Source of the DNA: Cytobacillus oceanisediminis 2691
GTDB lineage: Bacteria; Bacillota; Bacilli; Bacillales; Cytobacillaceae
Assembly: GCF_007678455.1 (NCBI RefSeq)
Contig: NZ_VEEP01000001.1
Span: 186,001 to 250,000 of the forward strand
DNA length: 64,000 nucleotides
Direction: 5' to 3'
Shown: positions 9,767 to 17,647 of the stretch, in pieces
How positions within the stretch are numbered: the first letter of the stretch is position 1
Layout: each line of letters starts with the position of its first letter
Program-made: the position numbers and the translations under genes
Notes under the pieces: generated by a model
Database searches by the model: none
What the model was told of the DNA's origin: nothing
What the model saw: only the letters and a program-made list of their open reading frames with translations

Positions 9767-11044
9767 ATGAAAAAGGCATTGTCGATTTTCATGATGCTGA
9801 TCTTAATGGTCGGTGCTCTTGCTGCTTGTGGACCTAAAGAAGAAGAAAACACAGGTTCAAAAGACAACGGCGAGAAAACAGAAGATGCTTCAAAACCAGA
9901 GAAGCTGGTAGTTTGGGAAGATAAAGAAAAGTCTGGCTGGCTTGAAAAGGTAGCAGCTGACTTTGAAAAAGAAAACGGTATCAAAATTGAGTTCAAAGAA
10001 GTAGAAATGGCTACAAAAATGAAAGAACAATTACGTCTTGATGGTCCTGCTGGAACTGGCCCGGACATCATCACTTTGCCGCATGACCAAATCGGTGAGC
10101 TTGCAGTTCAAGGGCACATCGCTGAACTTAATGTAAGCGACGATGTAAAAAAGACTTTCTCTGAGTCTTCAATCGCTGCACAAACTTTCGATGGTAAATT
10201 ATACGGACTTCCAAAGTCTGCTGAAACTCCAGTTTTCATCTACAACAAAGCTCTTATGACTGAAGTTCCTGCTACTATGGAAGATTTATATGAATTCGCA
10301 AAAGCTAACACTAAAGACGGCAAATATGGTTTCCTTGCACTTTGGGATAACTTCTACTTTGCACATGCTCCAATCGCTGGAAACGGCGGATATGTATTCG
10401 GGGAAAAAGACGGAGCTCTTAACCCTCAAGATCTTGGCTTGAACAATGAAGGTGCTGTAAAAGGTACTGAGTACATCCAGAAGTGGTACGCTGAAAAGCT
10501 ATTCCCTAACGGAATCGTCGGCGAAAACGGCGGATCTGCTATGGACGGACTTTTCAACGAAGGTAATGTTGCTTCTGTCATGAACGGACCATGGGCATTC
10601 GGCGGCATGAAAGATGCTGGCATCGATTTCGGTGTTGCTCCATTCCCTAAATTCGCTGATGGCACTCCAATGAAGACTTTCATGGGTGTTAAAGGATGGC
10701 ACATTTCTTCTTACTCTAAGAACCAGGAATGGGCTACTAAGTTCCTTGAGTTCATCACAAACGACGAGAACGCTAAGTACCGTTTCGAGCAAACTGCTGA
10801 AGTTCCAACAAACGTAGCACTTGTTGACGATCCAGCAATCGCTGAAAACGAAGGTGCTAAAGCTGTTGCACTTCAGACTCAAGACGCAGTTCCAATGCCT
10901 AACATCCCTGAAATGGGTGAAGTTTGGGCACCAATGGCTAGCGCATTGCAAACAGTTGTAACAGGCAAAGCAGAGCCAAAGGCAGCACTTGATTCAGCTG
11001 TGAAGCAAATCGAACAGAACATCAAGCAAAACCATTCAAAATAA
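9767..11044 (+). CDS. mdxE: Maltodextrin ABC transporter, substrate-binding lipoprotein
   Basis: A 425-residue extracellular binding protein anchored as a lipoprotein: signal peptide with lipobox ending LAAC, Cys21. After a charged Glu/Lys/Asp linker comes the MalE-like fold (GTGPDIITLPHDQIGELA, NGPWAFGGMKDAGIDFGVAPFP). It should capture maltodextrins for the MdxFG permease; the ATPase (MsmX-type) is not in this window. The gene is strikingly rich in codons typical of high expression, and a hairpin after it would raise its transcript level over the permease genes. ATG preceded by AGGAGGGG. Controlled by the cre-like and LacI-type sites upstream. Confidence 0.9.
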   Translation: MKKALSIFMMLILMVGALAACGPKEEENTGSKDNGEKTEDASKPEKLVVWEDKEKSGWLEKVAADFEKENGIKIEFKEVEMATKMKEQLRLDGPAGTGPDIITLPHDQIGELAVQGHIAELNVSDDVKKTFSESSIAAQTFDGKLYGLPKSAETPVFIYNKALMTEVPATMEDLYEFAKANTKDGKYGFLALWDNFYFAHAPIAGNGGYVFGEKDGALNPQDLGLNNEGAVKGTEYIQKWYAEKLFPNGIVGENGGSAMDGLFNEGNVASVMNGPWAFGGMKDAGIDFGVAPFPKFADGTPMKTFMGVKGWHISSYSKNQEWATKFLEFITNDENAKYRFEQTAEVPTNVALVDDPAIAENEGAKAVALQTQDAVPMPNIPEMGEVWAPMASALQTVVTGKAEPKAALDSAVKQIEQNIKQNHSK

Positions 11045-11062
11045 TAGCATCAATAGATATAG

Positions 11063-11094
11063 CAGTACCTCCCATGGGGGGTACTGTTATATTT
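11063..11094 (+). terminator. Intercistronic terminator/attenuator after mdxE
   Basis: CAGTACCTCC pairs with GGGGGTACTG around a tight loop, followed by a TTATATTTT tail. It probably separates abundant mdxE transcript from the permease genes. Confidence 0.75.
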
Positions 11095-11463
11095 TCCAAA
11101 GGTATATTCCAGTTTCTGTGTATTCTGTAATGCATTGTGAAAAGTCACAAAGTTTACGAAAAACCGCAGTAAAAAAGTCTTTCATTGGGCAAACGGTTGC
11201 GCTAGAATAGAGATAAGTCAATCAGGTGCTTCATGAGAGTGAAAACAAGAGATTTCAGTATAATACAGGAATGAAACGATCTTCTGTATGAAAGACAATG
11301 TATTCGTTCTCATAAAGCATCTGATGCTTTTAACAAGGCGGATTATCGCAAGATTTGTTGTCACTGCAGCCATGGTTAGTCAAATAAAACCTAGCTTATA
11401 TGTGAACCAGCAATGTTTTCGAAATAGCCTTATCAATTATAGAAAGAGAAAGGGGAATATAGG
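11095..11463 (+). other. Noncoding stretch between mdxE and mdxF
   Basis: I see no gene here. The region holds a possible promoter with an operator-like palindrome near 11189 (listed separately) and about 250 bp of leader before mdxF. No convincing riboswitch fold was recognised by eye. Confidence 0.5.
11180..11208 (+). promoter_or_regulatory. Possible mdxF promoter with overlapping operator
   Basis: A -10-like TAGAAT (11203-11208) follows a weak TTTCAT at 17-bp spacing. The spacer contains GCAAACGGTTGC (11189-11200), a central-CG palindrome similar to the mdxE operator, so the same regulator may act here. Confidence 0.45.
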
Positions 11464-12747
11464 ATGAAAGAGAAGTCCTATCAAACCAACCACCGCAGAA
11501 TAGCAACAGCCCTTTCGATCATTCCTGGGCTAGGACAGCTATACAACAAACAATACTTAAAGGGAATCACTTTCCTGATCCTGACTGGTGCATTCTTCGG
11601 AGTGTTCTCAGATCTGCTTAACATGGGATTATGGGGTCTGTTTACACTGGGAGAGCAGACACCTCGTGACCATTCCATCTTCTTGCTGGTAGAAGGGATT
11701 TTGGCGCTTATTGTCCTGATCTTTGGAATCGGTTTCTATCTATTCAATTTGAAAGATGCTCATAAGACAGGTTTAAAAAGAGACATGGGTGAGCGTCTAA
11801 GTACAGTTAAGGAGCAATACAACAACTTAATTGATAATGGTTTCCCATATCTGATCATGTCACCTGGATTCCTGCTCCTGATTTTTGTTGTTGTATTTCC
11901 TATCATTTTCGTTGTTTTACTCGCATTTACAAACTACGATTTATACCATTCGCCTCCTGCAAAGCTGGTTGATTGGGTGGGTCTGAAAAACTTCTTTGAT
12001 TTGTTCCAATTAGAATCTTGGCGTCAGACATTCTTCTCCGTTCTTTCATGGACAATCATCTGGACATTTGTTGCAACAACTTTCCAGGTGGCTTTGGGAA
12101 TGTTCCTGGCCATTCTCGTCAATCAAAAGGATGTAAAAGGGAAGGCGGTCATCCGTACTGTGTTCATCCTTCCTTGGGCAGTACCAGCTTTCGTTTCAAT
12201 TCTTGTTTTTGCAGGTATGTTCAATGAATCTTTTGGTGCCATTAACCGTGACATCCTTGGTTTCTTCGGAATTGATCCGATTCCATGGATGACTGAAGCA
12301 ATGTATACAAAAATTGCGTTGATTCTGATCCAGACTTGGCTTGGATTCCCGTTCATTTTTGCGATGACAACCGGAGTACTTCAATCCATTCCTGAAGAAT
12401 TGTATGAGGCAGCTACAGTGGACGGTGCAACGAATTTCCAGAAGTTCAAAAACATCACATTGCCGTTAGTGCTTTTCGCAACAGCGCCAATTTTGATTAC
12501 ACAGTATACTTTCAACTTTAATAACTTTAATATCATTTATCTCTTTAACGGCGGTGGACCTGCAGTGCCAGGAGCGAATGCCGGCGGAACAGATATCCTG
12601 ATTTCGTGGATTTACAGCCTGACAATGACATCTGCACAATATTCCAAAGCTGCTGCCATCACCATGCTGCTTTCCTTGATCGTTATCGGTGTAGCTCTAT
12701 GGCAGTTTAAGAGAACGAAATCATTCCAGGAAGAGGATATGATGTAA
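11464..12747 (+). CDS. mdxF: Maltodextrin ABC transporter permease (MalF type)
   Basis: A 427-residue inner permease subunit. The N-terminus begins with a short cytosolic segment and hydrophobic helices (LSIIPGLGQLYNKQYLKG resembles the extra N-terminal module of MdxF/YvdH), followed by the binding-protein-dependent permease core. The cytoplasmic EAA loop that docks the ATPase is visible as EELYEAATVDGA, followed by ITLPLV. It should pair with MdxG. The ATG is preceded by AAAGGGG. It is translationally close to mdxG (1-bp gap). Confidence 0.9.
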   Translation: MKEKSYQTNHRRIATALSIIPGLGQLYNKQYLKGITFLILTGAFFGVFSDLLNMGLWGLFTLGEQTPRDHSIFLLVEGILALIVLIFGIGFYLFNLKDAHKTGLKRDMGERLSTVKEQYNNLIDNGFPYLIMSPGFLLLIFVVVFPIIFVVLLAFTNYDLYHSPPAKLVDWVGLKNFFDLFQLESWRQTFFSVLSWTIIWTFVATTFQVALGMFLAILVNQKDVKGKAVIRTVFILPWAVPAFVSILVFAGMFNESFGAINRDILGFFGIDPIPWMTEAMYTKIALILIQTWLGFPFIFAMTTGVLQSIPEELYEAATVDGATNFQKFKNITLPLVLFATAPILITQYTFNFNNFNIIYLFNGGGPAVPGANAGGTDILISWIYSLTMTSAQYSKAAAITMLLSLIVIGVALWQFKRTKSFQEEDMM

Positions 12748-12748
12748 T

Positions 12749-13591
12749 ATGAGTATTAAACGACAGAAATATATCAGACTGACACTAACGTATCTTGTGA
12801 TTTTGGCTATGTTTGCGATCATTATTTATCCACTCCTTTGGATTGTCGGTTCTTCCTTCAATCCTGGACAGAGTCTATCTGGGTCTAATATTATCCCTAA
12901 AAATGCCACTCTTGCCCACTATAAGGAACTGTTTGATCTTGACCGCAGCAACTATCTGTACTGGTACTGGAATTCATTGAAGGTAAGTGTGCTGACAATG
13001 GTGTTTACAGTCATCCTTGTAAGCCTGACAGCGTATTCCTTCTCGAGGTACCGTTTTATTGGACGGAAAAATAGCTTGATGACATTCCTGATCCTGCAAA
13101 TGATTCCGAACTTTGCAGCATTGATTGCGATTTTCATCCTGGCATTATTGACTGGGTTACTTGACACACACTTTGGCTTGATCCTTGTATACGTCGGGGG
13201 GGCAATCCCGATGAATACATGGCTGATGAAGGGGTATCTTGATACAATTCCGAAAGAGCTTGATGAATCTGCCAAAATGGACGGTGCAGGCCACCTGAGG
13301 ATCTTCTTCCAGATCGTCATGCCATTGGCCACACCGATCATTGCGGTCATCGCATTGTTCTCATTCATTGCACCATTTGGAGATTTTATCTTAGCGACTG
13401 TACTGCTTAGGACAGAAAGTAAATATACACTTGCTGTAGGATTATATGATTTGGTAGCCAAACAGTTCGGCGCAGAATTCACCACCTTCGCGGCTGGTGC
13501 TGTTCTGATTGCCGTTCCAATCGCTATCCTGTTCCTGTCGTTCCAGAAATACTTCGTATCAGGATTGACGGCTGGCGGAACAAAAGGATAA
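12749..13591 (+). CDS. mdxG: Maltodextrin ABC transporter permease (MalG type)
   Basis: A 280-residue permease with six predicted transmembrane helices; the EAA loop reads KELDESAKMDGAGHL. It forms the import channel with MdxF. The ATG lies two bases after the mdxF stop with only a weak GAGGA upstream, implying translational coupling. C-terminal ...KYFVSGLTAGGTKG is typical of MalG-type subunits. Confidence 0.9.
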   Translation: MSIKRQKYIRLTLTYLVILAMFAIIIYPLLWIVGSSFNPGQSLSGSNIIPKNATLAHYKELFDLDRSNYLYWYWNSLKVSVLTMVFTVILVSLTAYSFSRYRFIGRKNSLMTFLILQMIPNFAALIAIFILALLTGLLDTHFGLILVYVGGAIPMNTWLMKGYLDTIPKELDESAKMDGAGHLRIFFQIVMPLATPIIAVIALFSFIAPFGDFILATVLLRTESKYTLAVGLYDLVAKQFGAEFTTFAAGAVLIAVPIAILFLSFQKYFVSGLTAGGTKG

Positions 13592-13608
13592 TCTATTAGG
13601 GCAGATAA

Positions 13609-13645
13609 ATTTTAAGCAAAGGCCGTGTACGGTCTTTGCTTAAAT
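13609..13645 (+). other. Long intercistronic hairpin without T-run
   Basis: TTTAAGCAAAG and CTTTGCTTAAA flank a smaller CCGT/ACGG stem. No T-run follows, and the amylase ribosome site is next, so it may act as an RNA-stability or processing element rather than a terminator. Confidence 0.5.
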
Positions 13646-13662
13646 TATGAGGAGGAGCGGAG

Positions 13663-15198
13663 ATGAAAAAAAAGTTCATCTTCATCTTGATTCCGTTTCT
13701 TCTTTTTTACGCCCTACCAGTAGGCGCAGTTGAAAAAGAAGGACGCAAATGGCAGGATGAAACAATTTATTTCTTAATGGTGGACCGTTTTAATAACGGT
13801 GACAATAGCAACGATTTCAAGGTCGATGCGAAAGATCCCAAGGCCTATCATGGCGGAGACTTCCAGGGAGTCATCGACGAATTGGACTATATCAAGGACA
13901 TGGGATTCACTGCTATCTGGCTGACGCCTGTATTTGATAATGTTGATAAAGGCTACCATGGGTACTGGATCAAGGATTTTTATAATACAGAAGAGCACTT
14001 TGGAAGCGTTGACAAATTCAAAGAACTCGTTAAAGAGGCACATAAACGGGATATTAAAATCATCCTTGATTTTGTCGTTAATCATGTCGCTCCTGATCAT
14101 GAGTGGGTGAACGATCCGGCCAAGCAGGAATGGTTCCATGAAAAGCAGGATATCATCGACTGGAACAACCAGGATGAGCTGGAGAAAAACTGGCTGTATG
14201 GGCTCCCAGACTTAGCACAGGAAAATCCAGAGACAAGAAAGTATCTGCTGGATGCCGCTAAATGGTGGATTGAAGAAACAGATATCGATGGGTACAGACT
14301 TGATACTGTCCGCCATGTACCAGTTGATTTCTGGGAAGACTTTTCAAAAGAAGTGAAGAGCGTAAAAGATGATTTTTACCTGATTGGCGAGGTTTGGTCA
14401 GAGGATCCTAATTATATTGCCAAGTATGATAAAGCCGGGATCGATGGCTTTGTTGATTTTCCATTGAATGAACAGCTGCGGACGGCTTTTGAAAAACCAG
14501 ACCAGACTTTGGACTGGCTGCTGACTACGGCGAAAAGAAATAAGGCAATCTATGAAAATCCAGAGCTGATGGGGAACTTCATCGATAATCATGATATGGT
14601 CAGATTCACTAGAAAAGCGGTCCAGAACAGGCAGCATCCGGGAACGAGATGGAAAATGGCGCTGACTTATATGTATACGGCTCCAGGAATTCCAATTGTT
14701 TATTATGGAAGCGAAATAGCGCTTGATGGCGGTGAAGATCCTGATAACCGCAAGCAAATGAGCTTCAGGGCAGATAAAGAATTGATTGATTACGTAACAA
14801 AAATCGGTGAGCTTCGAAACGACCTTCCATCTTTAAGAAGAGGGGATCTTGAGGTCCTTTATGAAAAGAAAGGAATGGCTGTCTTCAAGCGGACCTATCA
14901 GGATGAAACAGCAGTCATTGCCATTAATAATACATCAAATACTCAGCAAGTCACTTTGACTGCCGATCAGCTTGAGGATGACAAGGAACTGCGGGGTTTG
15001 CTTGCGAATGACCTTGTCAGGAGCAAGGATGGTGAGTATAACCTGGCGCTCGAACGGGAGAAAGCAGAAATCTATGTACTCGCCGAGAAAACAGGGTTGA
15101 ACATACCTTATATTGCAGCAATGGGTGCTGTGTATGCTGCCTTCTTCGGCTTCATTATCCTTCTTGTCAGAAAAGCAAGAAAGAGAAACAAAGAATAA
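13663..15198 (+). CDS. Membrane-anchored GH13 alpha-amylase
   Basis: A 511-residue extracellular GH13 enzyme. A signal peptide (1 to about 22, ending VGA) precedes the catalytic barrel. Catalytic residues are seen: Asp near 214 in GYRLDTVRH, Glu near 243 in IGEVWSED and Asp near 311 in IDNHDMVR. The C-terminus carries a hydrophobic helix (IPYIAAMGAVYAAFFGFIIL) followed by RKARKRNKE, a stop-transfer anchor, so the enzyme should sit on the outer membrane face and release maltodextrins for MdxE. GAGGAGG precedes the ATG. It is downstream of mdxG across a hairpin, and probably cotranscribed. Confidence 0.85.
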   Translation: MKKKFIFILIPFLLFYALPVGAVEKEGRKWQDETIYFLMVDRFNNGDNSNDFKVDAKDPKAYHGGDFQGVIDELDYIKDMGFTAIWLTPVFDNVDKGYHGYWIKDFYNTEEHFGSVDKFKELVKEAHKRDIKIILDFVVNHVAPDHEWVNDPAKQEWFHEKQDIIDWNNQDELEKNWLYGLPDLAQENPETRKYLLDAAKWWIEETDIDGYRLDTVRHVPVDFWEDFSKEVKSVKDDFYLIGEVWSEDPNYIAKYDKAGIDGFVDFPLNEQLRTAFEKPDQTLDWLLTTAKRNKAIYENPELMGNFIDNHDMVRFTRKAVQNRQHPGTRWKMALTYMYTAPGIPIVYYGSEIALDGGEDPDNRKQMSFRADKELIDYVTKIGELRNDLPSLRRGDLEVLYEKKGMAVFKRTYQDETAVIAINNTSNTQQVTLTADQLEDDKELRGLLANDLVRSKDGEYNLALEREKAEIYVLAEKTGLNIPYIAAMGAVYAAFFGFIILLVRKARKRNKE

Positions 15199-15319
15199 GG
15201 CGGGTCCAATACTTACCACTATTGTTAGCACCGGCTCTTGAAAAAAATAAGGAACAAAGCTGGACAATTCATTTATAATAAAGATAAGGATTTTTTCTGG
15301 CAAAAGGGAGGGGAACTTA

Positions 15320-16354
15320 ATGGCTGTTACTATAAAAGATGTTGCGAAGGTAGCAAATGTCGCACCTTCAACTGTCTCTCGTGTTATCGCCAATAGTCCC
15401 AGGATCAGCGAAAAAACGAAGGAAAGAGTCAGGGAGGTTATGGACCAGCTTGGGTATCACCCAAACTTTATCGCCAGAAGCCTTGCAAGCCAATCGACCA
15501 GGGCAATAGGGCTTGTCATGCCAAGCTCAACTGATGTGGTCTTTCAGAACCCATTCTTTCCCACTGTCCTGACTGGATTGAGTGAGGGAGCACATGCCAA
15601 ACAATATGCTCTCCACATGACAACAGGGAAGACAGATGATGAAATCTTCGACGGTGTTGTCGCGATGGTCCAGGGTGGCAGAGTCGATGGTGTGGTTCTT
15701 TTATACTCAAAGGTAGAAGACAGGGTAATCTCCTACCTGAAGGAACGGGATTTTCCATTTGTGGTAATCGGCAAGCCGTTCAAAGATGATGAAAATACTA
15801 GTTATGTTGATAATGATAATTTCAAAGCAGGTAAAGAAGTGACCGAGCATTTGATTCAGCTTGGCCATGATCGAATCGCCTTCATTGGCGGGAATCTCGA
15901 TCTCGTTGTGACAGTGGAGCGCCTGCTCGGCTATGAAAAGGCTTTGAGAAACTCAGGAATCCAGTTAGTAGACGATTACATCATCAATGATGAATTCCTG
16001 CGTGAGAGCGGCCAGGATGCCGTAGAAGTGCTGTTGTCATTGGAAAAACCGCCTACAGCGATGGTGGTTGCCGATGATCTGATGGCATTAGGTGTTTTAA
16101 ATAAGCTTGATGAAATAGGACTAGCAGTACCTAAAGACATCTCCATTGTGAGTTTTAATAATGTATTGATTGCCGAGATGGCAAGACCGCCACTGACATC
16201 CGTCGATATCAACATCTTTGATCTTGGATATCAGGCAGCTAAAAGCCTGATACAAAGAATTGAGAACCCGGATGAGCCGATCAAGCGAATCATTGTTCCA
16301 TTCAAAATTGTTACAAGATATTCATGCGATCGTCCTAAAGAGTCGCTTGTATAA
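15320..16354 (+). CDS. mdxR: LacI-family transcriptional regulator of the maltodextrin cluster
   Basis: A 344-residue LacI/GalR regulator: N-terminal helix-turn-helix (TIKDVAKVANVAPSTVSRVI) with hinge helix, then a periplasmic-binding-protein-like effector domain. Its position at the end of the mdx genes suggests it is MdxR (YvdE), which in B. subtilis controls maltodextrin genes in response to the sugar; it probably binds the CG-centred palindromes before mdxE and mdxF. GGGAGGGG precedes the ATG. A strong bidirectional terminator follows. The effector is inferred. Confidence 0.8.
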   Translation: MAVTIKDVAKVANVAPSTVSRVIANSPRISEKTKERVREVMDQLGYHPNFIARSLASQSTRAIGLVMPSSTDVVFQNPFFPTVLTGLSEGAHAKQYALHMTTGKTDDEIFDGVVAMVQGGRVDGVVLLYSKVEDRVISYLKERDFPFVVIGKPFKDDENTSYVDNDNFKAGKEVTEHLIQLGHDRIAFIGGNLDLVVTVERLLGYEKALRNSGIQLVDDYIINDEFLRESGQDAVEVLLSLEKPPTAMVVADDLMALGVLNKLDEIGLAVPKDISIVSFNNVLIAEMARPPLTSVDINIFDLGYQAAKSLIQRIENPDEPIKRIIVPFKIVTRYSCDRPKESLV

Positions 16355-16390
16355 TGGAAAGAGGCAAAGCACTGCTTTGCCTCTTTCTTT
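16355..16390. terminator. Bidirectional terminator between mdxR and the SDR gene
   Basis: A perfect 14-bp stem (GAAAGAGGCAAAGC and its complement) with a 3-base loop, followed by TTTT on the plus strand. Confidence 0.88.
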
Positions 16391-17256
16391 TACCCATTTA
16401 CAATCGTTCCGCCGTTGACATGGATCGTCTGCCCACTTACATAAGTAGAGTCATCGCTAGCGAGGTAAACATATGCCGGCGCTAGTTCATACGGCTGGCC
16501 AGCTCGTCCCATTGGCGCATTCGTGCCAAATTTCGCAACTTCCTCAGCTGTGAATGTCGATGGGATAAGAGGTGTCCAGATCGGGCCTGGCGCCACGCTA
16601 TTGACACGGATGCCCTGCGACGCAAGAGACATGGCAAGGGAACGTGTGAAAGAAACGATCGCACCTTTTGTTGAAGAGTAATCAATCAGCTTCTCATTGC
16701 CCTTATAGGCTGTTATAGATGAAGTGTTAATGATGGTGCTTCCTTTTTCAAGGTGAGGAAGCACCGACTTGGTCAAATGGAAAATCGAGAATACATTCGT
16801 ACGGAACGTCTTCTCCAGCTGTTGTGCAGAGATATCAAGCAAGCTCTTTTGCGGATGCTGCTCAGCCGCGTTATTGACAAGGATGTCAATTTTGCCGAAC
16901 TCATCAAGTGTTTTCTTGGCAGCTTCCTCACAGAACTGCTCGCTGCCAACGTCCCCGGCCAGGAGCAGGCATTTTCTGCCTTCAGCCTCAACAAGCTCCT
17001 TCGTCGTTTTGGCATCATTACTTTCCTCAAGATAGACAATCGCTACATCAGCACCCTCTTTTGCATAATAGATTGCCACTGATTTGCCAATGCCGCTATC
17101 TCCTCCAGTGATCAAAGCAACCTTGCCAGATAATTTCCCGGACCCTTTATAATTTTCATCTACCGATTTCGGTTCAGGATTCATCTCCGGCTCCGTACCA
17201 GGCTGATGATCCTGATGCTGAGGCGGAAATCCCTGCTTATTCTTCTCGTTAGCCAT
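16390..17256 (-). CDS. SDR-family oxidoreductase (general-stress Gsp39/YdaD-like)
   Basis: A 288-residue short-chain dehydrogenase with an N-terminal polar extension of about 40 residues rich in Pro, Gln and His, typical of the YdaD/YhxC/Gsp39 group. The Rossmann motif GGDSGIG and the catalytic Ser...YSSTKG (Tyr-x-x-x-Lys) are present, as is NNAA. In that group the proteins are often stress-induced, and the substrate is unknown. Start chosen at the ATG at 17256 (MANEKNKQG), with GGAGTG upstream; a longer frame would include that ribosome site. I could not identify a convincing sigmaB promoter. Confidence 0.82.
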   Translation of the reverse strand: MANEKNKQGFPPQHQDHQPGTEPEMNPEPKSVDENYKGSGKLSGKVALITGGDSGIGKSVAIYYAKEGADVAIVYLEESNDAKTTKELVEAEGRKCLLLAGDVGSEQFCEEAAKKTLDEFGKIDILVNNAAEQHPQKSLLDISAQQLEKTFRTNVFSIFHLTKSVLPHLEKGSTIINTSSITAYKGNEKLIDYSSTKGAIVSFTRSLAMSLASQGIRVNSVAPGPIWTPLIPSTFTAEEVAKFGTNAPMGRAGQPYELAPAYVYLASDDSTYVSGQTIHVNGGTIVNG

Positions 17257-17357
17257 AGAACACGTCACTCCTTCGATTTGATTCAACACTTATTAAATTC
17301 CTTTAAAATCCAGAGAAAAAACATGGAAATTACTTCTTTAAAAATTGTGTGATTGAA

Positions 17358-17615
17358 AATGACGGACAAAACAGGAGTAAAGGAAGTGATATTCTGTCCG
17401 TCATTACGGCGATGACGGACAAAAAAGGAGAGCGAGGGCGGGATTCTGTCCGTCATTGAGCCGATGACGGACAGAAAAATAAGGAATAGGAAGTTTTCTG
17501 TCCATCATTAAGGCGATGACGGACAAAAAAGGAGCGCGAAGTTGGATTTCTGTCCATCATGAAGGCAATGACTGACAAAAAGACGGAAGAGGTAAAGAGT
17601 TTTGTCCATCAAAAA
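17358..17615. repeat. 52-bp hairpin repeat array (family C)
   Basis: Five units start at 17358, 17411, 17463, 17515 and 17567; the middle three are exactly 52 bp. Each joins a left arm (ATGACGGACA) to a right arm (TGTCCGTCAT or TGTCCATCAT), so adjacent units form hairpins with a 10-bp stem and about a 7-base loop at the unit junctions. The spacer is purine-rich and variable. It fills the 391-bp gap between the SDR gene start and the CoA-disulfide reductase 3' end. No gene is seen. Confidence 0.88.
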
Positions 17616-17640
17616 AGCGGCCCTCAAAAAGGAGCCGCTT
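17609..17640 (-). terminator. Terminator of the CoA-disulfide reductase gene
   Basis: AAGCGGC and GCCGCTT arms flank an imperfect loop; on the minus strand a run of six T residues follows. Confidence 0.8.
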
Positions 17641-17647
17641 CAATTCA

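Noticed and set aside
11095-11463. Riboswitch or T-box in the mdxF leader
   Set aside because: No T-box motif or known aptamer core could be recognised; the hairpin at 11063 is a simple terminator.
17358-17615. CRISPR array interpretation of the 52-bp repeats
   Set aside because: The conserved part is a palindrome at unit junctions, the intervening sequences are similar to each other rather than unique, and no cas genes are present.
16390-17647. SigmaB promoter for the SDR gene
   Set aside because: A GTTTTT...GGAATT pair upstream has suitable spacing but too poor a match to GTTTAA/GGGWAW to report.
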